From positions 310,001 through 374,000 of the forward strand of contig NZ_LHVE01000014.1 of assembly GCF_001269655.1 (NCBI RefSeq): a stretch of 64,000 nucleotides of DNA, given 5' to 3'. Shown here piece by piece: positions 1 through 9,298 of the stretch (the first letter of the stretch is position 1; every line of letters begins with the position of its first letter). Below the pieces are notes generated by a model. The model had not been told where the DNA came from and ran no database searches. It saw only the letters and a program-made list of their open reading frames with translations. Made by a program: the position numbers and the translations under genes. The DNA is from Pseudomonas thivervalensis. Lineage in GTDB: Bacteria; Pseudomonadota; Gammaproteobacteria; Pseudomonadales; Pseudomonadaceae.

Positions 1-80
1 AGCTTGCTCCCGCTTGGGTGCGAAGCGCCCACCAGAAACGGGACCGCTTCGCGCTCCAGCGGGAGCAAGCTCCCTCGCCA
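1..80. repeat. REP doublet (GGGAGCTTGCTCCC type), cut by window start
   Basis: Two inverted arms, AGCTTGCTCCCGC and GCGGGAGCAAGCTCCC, enclose about 45 bp. The same arms recur at 23.3, 33.9, 38.6, 52.1, 57.5, 58.2-58.7 and 62.7 kb. This is the common Pseudomonas extragenic REP pair (type A here). The left arm is clipped by the window edge. Confidence 0.85.
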
Positions 81-114
81 CGGGCGTTCACCTCCCACCT
101 GTTCAATCCGTCGC

Positions 115-141
115 TATCGCGAGCAAGCTCGCTCCCACAGG
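115..141. repeat. Single REP (TCGCGAGCAAGCTCGCTCCCACA type)
   Basis: A solitary element of the second REP family in this window (type B), with the palindromic core GAGCAAGCTCGCTC followed by CCACAGG. It lies in the fumarase upstream region, about 145 bp before the start codon. Bases 142-287 hold the fumarase promoter region and show nothing else recognisable. Confidence 0.8.
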
Positions 142-287
142 GTGGCTGCCTGCGATATACTGCCGCGCCTTTTTAGCGTCGCGCCAGCATGCCCGGCGTG
201 CCTTGTAGAGGTGCCGCCCGTCGACCGATGCACCCAAGCGGCCGGCACCTTATTGAATGTTCCCGTCTTTAGAGAGGAGCGCGACTC

Positions 288-1811
288 ATGACCGTGATCA
301 AGCAAGATGACCTGATACAGAGCGTTGCGGACGCCCTGCAGTTCATTTCCTATTACCACCCCGTGGATTTCATCCAGGCGATGCACGAAGCCTACCTGCG
401 CGAAGAATCGCCGGCGGCCCGTGACTCCATGGCGCAGATCCTGATCAACTCGCGCATGTGCGCCACCGGCCATCGGCCGATCTGCCAGGACACCGGCATC
501 GTGACCGTGTTCGTGCGCGTGGGCATGGACGTGCGTTGGGATGGCGCGACCATGAGCCTGGACGACATGATCAACGAGGGCGTGCGTCGCGCCTACAACC
601 TGCCGGAAAACGTCCTGCGTGCATCGATCCTCGCCGACCCGGCGGGCGCGCGCAAAAACACCAAGGACAACACCCCGGCGGTCATCCACTACTCCATCGT
701 CCCGGGCAACACCGTGGAAGTGGACGTGGCGGCCAAGGGCGGCGGTTCCGAGAACAAGTCGAAGATGGCCATGCTCAACCCGTCCGACTCCATCGTCGAC
801 TGGGTACTGAAAACCGTTCCGACCATGGGCGCCGGCTGGTGCCCACCGGGCATGCTTGGCATCGGCATCGGCGGCACCGCCGAGAAAGCCGCGGTCATGG
901 CCAAGGAAGTCTTGATGGAGTCCATCGACATCCACGAGCTCAAGGCCCGCGGCCCGCAGAACCGTATCGAAGAGATGCGCCTGGAGCTGTTCGAGAAGGT
1001 CAACCAACTGGGCATCGGCGCCCAGGGCCTGGGTGGCCTGACCACCGTGCTCGACGTGAAGATCATGGACTACCCGACCCACGCCGCCTCGCTGCCGGTG
1101 TGCATGATCCCCAACTGCGCCGCCACCCGTCACGCCCACTTCGTGCTGGACGGCACCGGCCCGGCGTCGCTGGAAGCGCCACCGTTGGACGCCTACCCGG
1201 AAATCGTCTGGGAAGCCGGCCCGTCGGCCCGTCGCGTCAACCTCGACACCTTGACCCCGGAAGACGTGCAGAGCTGGAAACCGGGCGAAACCGTGCTGCT
1301 CAACGGCAAGATGCTCACCGGTCGCGACGCGGCGCACAAGCGCATGGTCGAGATGCTGAACAAGGGTGAAACCCTGCCGGTGGACCTCAAGGGCCGCTTC
1401 ATCTATTACGTCGGCCCGGTCGATCCGGTCGGCGACGAAGTGGTCGGCCCGGCCGGTCCGACCACCGCCACGCGGATGGACAAGTTCACCCGCCAGATCC
1501 TCGAGCAGACCGGCCTGTTGGGCATGATCGGCAAATCCGAGCGCGGCCCGACCGCCATCGAAGCGATCAAGGACAACAAGGCCGTCTACCTGATGGCCGT
1601 CGGCGGTGCCGCTTACCTGGTGGCCCAGGCGATCAAGAAGTCCAAGGTCCTGGCGTTCGCCGAACTGGGCATGGAAGCGATCTACGAGTTCGAGGTCAAG
1701 GACATGCCGGTGACCGTTGCGGTCGATAGCCAGGGCGAGTCGGTGCACATCACCGGTCCTGCCATCTGGCAGAAGAAGATCAGCGAGAGCCTGGCGGTGG
1801 AAGTGCAGTAA
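288..1811 (+). CDS. fumA: Class I (iron-sulfur) fumarate hydratase
   Basis: Fumarase interconverting fumarate and L-malate in the TCA cycle, cytoplasmic, 507 residues, the usual length for single-chain class I enzymes. It has an N-terminal Fumerase domain and a C-terminal Fumerase_C swivel domain. Three cysteines placed like the cluster ligands of E. coli FumA are visible: C66 (ICQDTG), C185 (GWCPPG) and C277 (IPNCAATRH). Their spacings of 119 and 92 residues are very close to FumA and imply an oxygen-sensitive [4Fe-4S] cluster. The start is supported by GAGAGGAG about 9 bp upstream. It is monocistronic, closed by the terminator at 1834. An antisense open frame covering the gene is a GC-rich shadow. 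Confidence 0.95.
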   Translation: MTVIKQDDLIQSVADALQFISYYHPVDFIQAMHEAYLREESPAARDSMAQILINSRMCATGHRPICQDTGIVTVFVRVGMDVRWDGATMSLDDMINEGVRRAYNLPENVLRASILADPAGARKNTKDNTPAVIHYSIVPGNTVEVDVAAKGGGSENKSKMAMLNPSDSIVDWVLKTVPTMGAGWCPPGMLGIGIGGTAEKAAVMAKEVLMESIDIHELKARGPQNRIEEMRLELFEKVNQLGIGAQGLGGLTTVLDVKIMDYPTHAASLPVCMIPNCAATRHAHFVLDGTGPASLEAPPLDAYPEIVWEAGPSARRVNLDTLTPEDVQSWKPGETVLLNGKMLTGRDAAHKRMVEMLNKGETLPVDLKGRFIYYVGPVDPVGDEVVGPAGPTTATRMDKFTRQILEQTGLLGMIGKSERGPTAIEAIKDNKAVYLMAVGGAAYLVAQAIKKSKVLAFAELGMEAIYEFEVKDMPVTVAVDSQGESVHITGPAIWQKKISESLAVEVQ

Positions 1812-1833
1812 CACGCACTCAGCGCAGTGAAGA

Positions 1834-1867
1834 AGGCCGGTGGGCGACAAGCTCACCGGCCTTTTTT
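1834..1867 (+). terminator. Rho-independent terminator of the fumarase gene
   Basis: The stem AAGGCCGGTG pairs with CACCGGCCTT around a short loop and is followed by a run of six or more T. It begins 23 bp after the fumarase stop. Confidence 0.9.
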
Positions 1868-1882
1868 ATCGCAGCAAAACCC

Positions 1883-1901
1883 TGTGGGAGCGAGCTTGCT
1901 C
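1883..1901. repeat. Single REP of the TGTGGGAGCGAGCTTGCTC type
   Basis: A type B REP half just after the fumarase terminator. The remaining bases up to 2044 hold the palindromic operator at 1950 and the B-component leader. Confidence 0.7.
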
Positions 1902-1949
1902 ACTCCCGCAAAGGTGGTGCGCACAACCATTCATCGGGCAAACCCACCG

Positions 1950-1969
1950 ACCTGTCAGATCTGACAGGT
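1950..1969. promoter_or_regulatory. Perfect 20-bp palindrome, candidate operator of the Tc genes
   Basis: ACCTGTCAGATCTGACAGGT is a perfect inverted repeat centred about 85 bp upstream of the Tc B start codon. An almost identical palindrome stands at 13900-13917, about 81 bp before the second C gene. Finding it at the same distance before two Tc genes suggests a shared dimeric regulator. The regulator is not identifiable here. Confidence 0.65.
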
Positions 1970-2044
1970 TACACCCCTGCTCACCCTTGGCATCCTCCCC
2001 TGGCCGGGGATCAATCCTGGCGAGGCTTAAAGGGATGTACGTCC

Positions 2045-5000
2045 ATGGCAGAGCAAGCGCCCCTCCAGATCATCACGCCCACCATCGCCGGCAGCACGTC
2101 AATCGCTACGATCGGCAACAGCCTCGGCCCGGTAGGCACGCGAGGCGCCGCTTCCTTTGAATTGCCGTTGCCCATGTCGAGCGCCCGTCACCTGACGCCG
2201 CCCCTGGTTCTGCAATACAGCAGCCAGAGCGGCAACGGCACGTTCGGCATCGGCATGCAGTTGTCGCTTCCCAGCATTCGGCGCAGGACCAGTAATGGCG
2301 TGCCGCTCTACAACGAAGAGGATGTCATGGTTGGCCCCGACGGGGTGGAGCGCTGGCCTGATCTGGACGCACAGACCAGCCGTAAAGTCGGCGACCGAAC
2401 TTTCGCGACGGTGCGCTACTACCCCAGGGTTGAAAGCACCTTCGACATTTATGAACTCTGGACACCCATCGACGACCTCCCGTTCTGGCGAGTACAGGGC
2501 AGCAACGGGCACTTGTATTGCTACGGGAAAAGCGAAGCATCACGCATTGTTGAGCCCGAACCTGAACCTGAGCCCGAGCCACCGACACGCATCGCCGAGT
2601 GGCTGTTGTTGGAAGAAGTCAGTCCGCTGGGCGAGCACATCTATTATGAGTATGCGGCGGATCCGGCGGTGTCCGACGGCCCTCATGACTACCGCGCCCA
2701 ACGCTACCTGCGCCGTGTGTGCTACGGCAACGTCACCGCCAGCGAAACCTTCTACTGTTTCGAAGGACCGGACCCGGCGACCTTGCCGTGGCACTTCCAT
2801 CTGCTGTTCGACTACGGCCAACGCCCCCTCGAACTGGAGGAAAAACCCACCTGGACGCCCGTCGACGAAGACGCCTGGCAACTGCGCAGCGACCCGTTCC
2901 ACAGCTACCGATACGGTTTCGAAATCGGCACCCGGCGCCTGTGTCATCAGGTGCTGATGTTCCACCGTTTCCCTGCCGACGCCGAACCGGCGCTGGTGCG
3001 GCGACTGTTGCTGGAGTACACCTCGACGGCGCTGGACTACAGCCTGTTGACCGCCGTCCACTATCAAGACTGGGATGCCGAGGGTCGGGTCAAGTATTCG
3101 CCGCCGGTGGAACTTCAATACAGCGACTTTGCGCCTGACGTTGCACCCAAGGCGTTTTTTGCCTTGGAAACCATGCCGGCCCTGGAACACGGTCGGCGTT
3201 ATCAGTGCGTCGACCTGTATGGCGAAGGTGTTCCAGGTTTCTTGTGCCGCTACAGCAACGGCTGGTATTACCGCGAGCCCGAGCGCGCGACCACCGGTGA
3301 CAGTGAAGCAATCGGTTATGGCCCCTGGACGTTTCTGCCAAGCATTCCCGTCGCCGCCGAAAACTCGACGGTCATGCAATTACTCACCGACCTGACCGGC
3401 AGTGGTCGCCTCAATTGGGTCATCGCCCAGCCCGGCACGATCGGCTTCTACACGCTCAACCCGGACCGCAGTTGGTCGGCCTTCACGGACTTCAAGCATT
3501 TCCCCGTAGAGTTCCTGCATCCCGCCGCGCAGTTGGGCGATCTGGCCGGCGATGGATTGCACTCGTTGGCGATGATCGGCCCCAACAGCGTACGCCTCTA
3601 TGCGAACCTGCGCGAAGAAGGGTTCGCCGCTGGCGTGGACGTACCCCATGAACCGGACAGCACCCTGCCATTGTTCAGCGGCGTACGCAGCGAGCTGGTG
3701 CTGTTGGGCAATATGTTGGGTAGCGACAGCACCGAACTGGTCCGCATTCGCTTCGATGAAATCAAGTGTTGGCCAAACCTGGGCCATGGGCATTTCGGTG
3801 CGGGTTTTGTCATGAGCCCCCTGCCCTTCAAATACGAGGAATTCAATACCGAGCGGGTGCGAATCGCCGATGTGGATGGCTCTGGAGCACCGTCACTGAT
3901 CTACCTGCGAAGCGATTGTTTCGAGATCTATTTCAACCACGGCGGCAATGGCCTGGAGCAAACACCTTTGCAGGTGTCCTGGCCCGACGGTTTGCGCTAT
4001 GACAACCTCTGCCAAGTCACATTGGCCGATCTGCAAGGCTTGGGTTGCGCCAGCCTGATCCTGAGCGTGCCCCATCACACGCCGGATATGAAACCCCGGC
4101 ATTGGCGCTACGACTTCGTCGCGGCACGTCCCTATATGCTCAGCGCTACGAACAACAACATGGGTTGCAGCAGCACGCTGACGTATCGCAGCAGCGCGCA
4201 GTTCTGGCTGGATGAAAAAGCACAGCGCGTGACGAAGGACGAAGCGCTGGATTGCTACCTGCCCATGGCCTTGCCGCTGGTGGCCCGCCAACAACAGATG
4301 GACGAAATCACCGGCAATTGCCTGACCCAGCGCTTTACCTATTACGAAGGTGACTACGACAGCTATCACCGTGAGTTCAGGGGCTTTGGCCGGTTGTATC
4401 AGCTCGACAGCGAGTTGCCTTCAGAAGACCGGAACAGCGGCTTCACCGCACCGGTGCTGGCCAAGACCTGGTTCCATACCGGCCGTACCGTCGACCCGCC
4501 GCTCAGGGATTGCTTCGACGCCGACCAAGACGCGCCGCCCCTGGGACCCACGCTGCTAACCCAGTTCCACGAACAAGACGAAGTCGACCAAATCATCGTT
4601 CCCGACCCGGACACCGCCCGGGATATGGCCTACGCCTTGAGCGGTCATGTACTGCGCAGCGAGACCCACAACGGCGTATCGACAGACATGACCAAGCCCT
4701 ACACGGTGGCCCGGCAGCGTTATTTACTGCGCTACCCCCACGACAACCAGAAGAGCCTGTTGGTGTTGGCGCTGGAAACGGCCACTCATCAATACGATGG
4801 TTTTATCAACGACCCGCAGGCCCAGCACACCGTCAACCTGGGTTGGAACCGCTACGGCCAGTTGGCGCACGGTTTCATCGTCCATTATGCCCGGCGTCTG
4901 ACCGCCGCAAGCCCACCGCCCTTCGAAGATGAAGACGAGATCAATTGGTGGCGTGACGCCCATGACGATCAGCAACAGGTTTTCCACATCATCGAAAGTC

Positions 5001-6487
5001 GGGCCGAGTATCTGCACCTGGTGGACGATAGCGGGCAACGCCAGCGGCTGGGCCTGCCCTGGCGCGCTCGGACCAACGGGCTGCAACGGTCCAAAGGCCA
5101 ACTCCCCGAGGGGCTGAATCCGCAGCAGATCAGTTATGAATGCTTCCTCGACCATCAGGATTCGGAACAATGGACGGCCGCCCGGGTGCTGATCGCCCTG
5201 GAGGAACAAACCTACCTGCGCGATGATGCGGACGACATCCTGTTCCAGGCCCTGCGCGGTCCGCTGGAAGTGGCCGAGTTCGACAAACAGGCGCTGGACG
5301 CCTACGACGCGGTACCTGGGCAGTTCGACATCCGCGAAGCACTGGCTGAGATTGGCTTCGAGCCGATGAAGTTGTTCCTGCCCGAGGATACGGAACAGGA
5401 TGCCCTGCAAAACCTATGGTCCAAGAGGGTCGGTTTCGCCACCTACCTGCCGCTCGAAGGCTTCTTCCATATCAGAGCGTTGCAGGAAACACAGAGTCAT
5501 GGCGTTACAACGGTCGAATACGACGACTATCACCTGATGCCCGCCGTCGTGACGCTACCGGATGGGTGCGCGACCCATGTCGAATACCACTACCATTCGT
5601 TGCTGCCGCAAAAAATCATCGACGCCAACGACAACCTCCAGGAAGCGCTCTACGGCCCGGCCGGAGTGCCTTTGGGCGTCACCTTCCATGGCACCGAAAA
5701 CGCTGCTCCGGCAGGCTTCGATGCCATTGACACCTATACACCTCCCGACGATTTGTCACCGGCTCACGCCATCGAATACCCTGCGACCACCTTGGCAAAC
5801 ATGGCCAGCGCCGTGCGTGTCGAGGAACTGAGCTGGATGGGTACTCTTGACCTGGCGCTGGTGCTGCCGGTGCAGCGCGACGAGTGGATCGACGCCCGCT
5901 ACATACTGCCCAGCGGCCATATTCGCGCGTCGGCGCGCGTTCGTCTGGCCCGACTTCAAACGCATACCGTTGGCGAGGCACTGCTCCGGGCGCTCGTCCA
6001 GGCCACGCCCCGGGAGCCGGCCCACAGCGTCATGTTGAGCGCCGATCGCTACCCGGATGATGAACTGCGACAGATCCGCATCGCCATCAGCGCCGTCGAC
6101 GGTTTTGGTCGCCCGCTGCAAAGCAAGCAATTGGTCGAGCCTGGGCAAGCCTATGCCGTGGCCGAGGACGGCTCGCTGAGATTGGGCGACGATGGGCGGC
6201 CGATCCAGCAGGATGCCGACCCGCGCTGGCGCGTCAGTGAACGGGTCGAGTACAACAACAAAGGCTTGGTAACGCGGGTCTACCGTCCTTATTTCGCCGA
6301 TGACTGGCATTACGTCAACGATGCCTCGCTACGCGAGCATGGCTACCATGATCAACAGTTCTACGATCCGCCCGGGCGGCTGGTCAAGGTCGTCAATGCC
6401 AAGGGCCATGAAGCCTGGCATGTCTATCATCCGTGGTACCAGTGCGACCACGATTACAACGACACCGATACGGGGCCTGCCCAGTGA
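2045..6487 (+). CDS. Insecticidal toxin complex B component (SpvB/TcaC/TcdB-like)
   Basis: Tc toxin B subunit, 1480 residues, close to known TcB proteins. In the ABC Tc toxin, B and C form a hollow cocoon holding the cytotoxic C-terminus of C, which docks on the TcA channel. The N-terminal third (about residues 10-340) has SpvB features (ITPTIAGSTSI, LPLPMSSARH, LQYSSQSGNG). The middle (from about 370) matches TcdB mid-region modules with propeller-like segments such as VDLYGEGVPGFL and IADVDGSGAPSLIYL. A short PEPEPEPEP linker lies near residue 175. There is no signal peptide. Start ATG is preceded by AAAGGGATG. The stop overlaps the next gene by 4 bp (GTGA), implying coupled translation of B and C. 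No TcA is encoded in the window. Confidence 0.9.
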   Translation: MAEQAPLQIITPTIAGSTSIATIGNSLGPVGTRGAASFELPLPMSSARHLTPPLVLQYSSQSGNGTFGIGMQLSLPSIRRRTSNGVPLYNEEDVMVGPDGVERWPDLDAQTSRKVGDRTFATVRYYPRVESTFDIYELWTPIDDLPFWRVQGSNGHLYCYGKSEASRIVEPEPEPEPEPPTRIAEWLLLEEVSPLGEHIYYEYAADPAVSDGPHDYRAQRYLRRVCYGNVTASETFYCFEGPDPATLPWHFHLLFDYGQRPLELEEKPTWTPVDEDAWQLRSDPFHSYRYGFEIGTRRLCHQVLMFHRFPADAEPALVRRLLLEYTSTALDYSLLTAVHYQDWDAEGRVKYSPPVELQYSDFAPDVAPKAFFALETMPALEHGRRYQCVDLYGEGVPGFLCRYSNGWYYREPERATTGDSEAIGYGPWTFLPSIPVAAENSTVMQLLTDLTGSGRLNWVIAQPGTIGFYTLNPDRSWSAFTDFKHFPVEFLHPAAQLGDLAGDGLHSLAMIGPNSVRLYANLREEGFAAGVDVPHEPDSTLPLFSGVRSELVLLGNMLGSDSTELVRIRFDEIKCWPNLGHGHFGAGFVMSPLPFKYEEFNTERVRIADVDGSGAPSLIYLRSDCFEIYFNHGGNGLEQTPLQVSWPDGLRYDNLCQVTLADLQGLGCASLILSVPHHTPDMKPRHWRYDFVAARPYMLSATNNNMGCSSTLTYRSSAQFWLDEKAQRVTKDEALDCYLPMALPLVARQQQMDEITGNCLTQRFTYYEGDYDSYHREFRGFGRLYQLDSELPSEDRNSGFTAPVLAKTWFHTGRTVDPPLRDCFDADQDAPPLGPTLLTQFHEQDEVDQIIVPDPDTARDMAYALSGHVLRSETHNGVSTDMTKPYTVARQRYLLRYPHDNQKSLLVLALETATHQYDGFINDPQAQHTVNLGWNRYGQLAHGFIVHYARRLTAASPPPFEDEDEINWWRDAHDDQQQVFHIIESRAEYLHLVDDSGQRQRLGLPWRARTNGLQRSKGQLPEGLNPQQISYECFLDHQDSEQWTAARVLIALEEQTYLRDDADDILFQALRGPLEVAEFDKQALDAYDAVPGQFDIREALAEIGFEPMKLFLPEDTEQDALQNLWSKRVGFATYLPLEGFFHIRALQETQSHGVTTVEYDDYHLMPAVVTLPDGCATHVEYHYHSLLPQKIIDANDNLQEALYGPAGVPLGVTFHGTENAAPAGFDAIDTYTPPDDLSPAHAIEYPATTLANMASAVRVEELSWMGTLDLALVLPVQRDEWIDARYILPSGHIRASARVRLARLQTHTVGEALLRALVQATPREPAHSVMLSADRYPDDELRQIRIAISAVDGFGRPLQSKQLVEPGQAYAVAEDGSLRLGDDGRPIQQDADPRWRVSERVEYNNKGLVTRVYRPYFADDWHYVNDASLREHGYHDQQFYDPPGRLVKVVNAKGHEAWHVYHPWYQCDHDYNDTDTGPAQ

Positions 6488-9276
6488 GTCGGCAGATTCA
6501 TGGCAAGACTCCCGTCGTGGCGGTGTTCAATGGACGAGGCGGACCTGTCCGTCGGGTGGACTATCTGCGCGGTTCAACAAGCGACGAAACCCAAAGGCTG
6601 GTCACGGCCCAGGCGTATGACCTCCTCGGGCGCATTATCGATCAATGGGATCCGCGCTTTCACGGCACGCCAACCGTCAGCCTGCACAGCCTCTACAGCC
6701 TGTCCGGCACACCGCTGCGTACTGAAAACGTCGATGCCGGGTTGCGCTGCGAATTGTCCGGCCTGGCCGGCGAGCGCTTGCACAGTTGGGATGCCCGCGG
6801 TAGCGAGCAACAGACCGAATACGACTCGCAATTGCGGCCCACGCTGATCCGCGAGCGCGGCCAGGGCCAGGCTTGGGCCACGGTCGGTCGCCTGCGCTAC
6901 GGCAGCCCTTCGCCCGAAGACGCCCTGCACAATCGCTGCGGTCAATGGGTGGAGCATTACGACACGGCCGGGCTGGTCACCGTTGACGATTATTCAATGG
7001 CAGGGTTGCCCCTGGATCACGGACAACGTTTCCTCGACACGCTGGAGATGCCCGACTGGCCGGACGATGAAGCGGAGCGCGAGCGTTTGCTGGAGCCTGC
7101 CCGCTACGACACCCGTTGGCACTACGACGCCTTGGGTGACACCCTGGGCCAGACCGATGCCAGGGGACACAGCCGACGCATTGAACTCGATGTCGCCGGA
7201 CAGCCCAAGCGCGTGCATTTGCAATGGGCAGGCAGCCCGACGGACGAGCTGATCGCCCATGAGTTCCAATACTCTGCCGCGGGTCAGCTACAGGCGTGCA
7301 CCGCCGGCAATGGCATCAAGACCCGTCTTGCCTATGACCCGGCCAACGGACGCCTGACTGAGCTCAAAGCCATGAATGGCAGCGATGCCCTGCAGCACTT
7401 GACCTACCTCTACGATCCCATGGGCCATGTCACGTCTATCGCCGATCACACCCATGTCGTGCGTTACCACGCCAACCAGCGCAGCGAAGACATTCGTACC
7501 TTCGTCTATGACAGCCTGTATCGCCTGGAAAGCGCCACGGGATTGGAGATCCCCGGAGCGGGTACGCAACCGGGGTTGCCAGGGCTTGTCCCGCCCTCCG
7601 ACCTGTCCTTGCGAACCCCATACACTCAACATTACGAGTATGACCACGGCGGTAATCTGGAAAAATTGGTTCACAACAGCGCCCCCCCAGGCCAAGGGCA
7701 TACGCTACGCCTGACACTGGACCCGTCGAGCAATCGCTGCCTGCAATGGCACAAGGGCGAAGCCGCCCCCGGCGACGACTTGGACTTCGATGCCGGCGGC
7801 AACCCACTGAGCCTGCCCGCCTCCGGACAACACCTGACCTGGAACTGGCGCAATCAGTTGCACAAGGTGACCCAAGTCCAACGCCACGACGGCGAAGACG
7901 ATGCCGAGCACTACAGCTACAACGGCCAGGGCATCCGCATGCGCAAGCGGCACATCGCCCAGGCCGCTTCCGTCAGCCACGTGCGCGACGTGCGTTACTT
8001 GCCGGGCCTGGAAATCCGCACCCTGGGCAACAGCGAAGAATTGCACGTCTGCACCTTGCAAGGCCCGGCGTTCAACGTGCGCGGACTGTACTGGGCCAAA
8101 GGCCGGCCGAGCGAAATAGAGCAAGGCCAGCTGCGCTACAGCCTTGAAGATCATCTGGGTTCGTTGGTGATGGAACTGGACCAGGACGCCCGGCTCATCA
8201 GCCTCGAAGGTTACTACCCCTTCGGTGGCACGGCGTGGTGGGCGGCGGACTCCCAGGTGCAGGCCAGTTACAAGACCGTTCGTTACTCCGGCAAGGAGCG
8301 CGATGCCAGTGGGCTTTATTACTACGGGTTCCGTTATTACGCACCGTGGATGATGCGCTGGATCAACCCGGACCCGGGGGGGCCGGTGGATGGGTTGAAT
8401 GTGTATGCGATGGTGGGGAATAACCCGATCGGGCTTGTGGATGCTTTCGGGTTGGGCAAGGAAAAATTTTATCAAGCCTTTAGCCAAGAGACGGAACGCA
8501 TGCTGACAGGGGCGGGGAAAAACCCCCTACCACCGCAAAAGGGAAAGCCGCACGAAGTCAAGCAAGCGCGGGAAGAATTTTATAGAGAATTCCCCTACGC
8601 AAGATTTACCACGGCTGCAAAAAACAAACTGACTGCACATGCTGGCGTGCTGTTTGACAACGGCGACCCCAGCGCCTCGATCATGATCACAAATGTATAC
8701 AATATTCCCCAACCAAAGAACGTTGAGGAGGTTCCAGGAATCACTGTCCATAAGCCTCGACATCCCACCGTACGGGAGCCCTACTTACTCATGTCAGGAA
8801 TACTGGCGGTCGACCCGAGCGAATTCGCGACCCATCTGGGTGAACGCTATATCGAAGCTGTCAGGGACCCCGATATAAAAATCCATAGGGGAGGCAGTGT
8901 GACCCCAGTCGGTATCAGCGGTATTGAATATGAAGCATCCCTGCCCGATATGGTGAGAGAACTGGTCATTCCTCATATCGAGCAGAGCAATGCTCTGACC
9001 CCGCAAAGTGCCGGCATTCCCGGGTATCACGCGGAGGTCATCCAGGGCAACTTGATCAGGTTATTCCCGAACGTTAAGGAAAATCTTCAATTTGTCACCC
9101 TCGCCACACAGAAGCTGCAAGGTGCCAATGTCGTTGAAGATTTTCCGGCCTGTTTCAATTGCACCAACATCCTGCTGGACAGCGATCATGGAGCCCCCGG
9201 ATTCAACATCATTACCGGAAGGACGCTTATATCCCATGACGAATGGAAGCGTATGGTGAAAGCCTACCCAGACTGA
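6484..9276 (+). CDS. Tc C component / Rhs-core protein with deaminase-like C-terminal payload
   Basis: TccC-like subunit, 930 residues from the GTG at 6484, which overlaps the B-gene stop as GTGA; an in-frame ATG further upstream would lie inside the B gene. Residues 1-657 form the Rhs/YD-repeat shell, ending in the Rhs core (YYYGFRYYAPWMMRWINPD, then NNPIGLVDAFG). Residues 658-930 are the variable payload and are visibly less GC-rich. The payload has HAE at 849-851 and a CFNC pair at 890-893 followed by NIITGR. This is the zinc and proton-shuttle arrangement of cytidine-deaminase-fold toxins, most like YwqJ-type. Shell assignment is firm; the payload chemistry is inferred. Confidence 0.88.
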   Translation: MSRQIHGKTPVVAVFNGRGGPVRRVDYLRGSTSDETQRLVTAQAYDLLGRIIDQWDPRFHGTPTVSLHSLYSLSGTPLRTENVDAGLRCELSGLAGERLHSWDARGSEQQTEYDSQLRPTLIRERGQGQAWATVGRLRYGSPSPEDALHNRCGQWVEHYDTAGLVTVDDYSMAGLPLDHGQRFLDTLEMPDWPDDEAERERLLEPARYDTRWHYDALGDTLGQTDARGHSRRIELDVAGQPKRVHLQWAGSPTDELIAHEFQYSAAGQLQACTAGNGIKTRLAYDPANGRLTELKAMNGSDALQHLTYLYDPMGHVTSIADHTHVVRYHANQRSEDIRTFVYDSLYRLESATGLEIPGAGTQPGLPGLVPPSDLSLRTPYTQHYEYDHGGNLEKLVHNSAPPGQGHTLRLTLDPSSNRCLQWHKGEAAPGDDLDFDAGGNPLSLPASGQHLTWNWRNQLHKVTQVQRHDGEDDAEHYSYNGQGIRMRKRHIAQAASVSHVRDVRYLPGLEIRTLGNSEELHVCTLQGPAFNVRGLYWAKGRPSEIEQGQLRYSLEDHLGSLVMELDQDARLISLEGYYPFGGTAWWAADSQVQASYKTVRYSGKERDASGLYYYGFRYYAPWMMRWINPDPGGPVDGLNVYAMVGNNPIGLVDAFGLGKEKFYQAFSQETERMLTGAGKNPLPPQKGKPHEVKQAREEFYREFPYARFTTAAKNKLTAHAGVLFDNGDPSASIMITNVYNIPQPKNVEEVPGITVHKPRHPTVREPYLLMSGILAVDPSEFATHLGERYIEAVRDPDIKIHRGGSVTPVGISGIEYEASLPDMVRELVIPHIEQSNALTPQSAGIPGYHAEVIQGNLIRLFPNVKENLQFVTLATQKLQGANVVEDFPACFNCTNILLDSDHGAPGFNIITGRTLISHDEWKRMVKAYPD

Positions 9277-9298
9277 TGCCACCCACGGCTGGAATCAT

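Noticed and set aside
114..1856. Long antisense open frame (580 codons) over fumA
   Set aside because: GC-rich third-position shadow of a strongly conserved gene. Its protein is rich in H, D, G, V and R without any domain.
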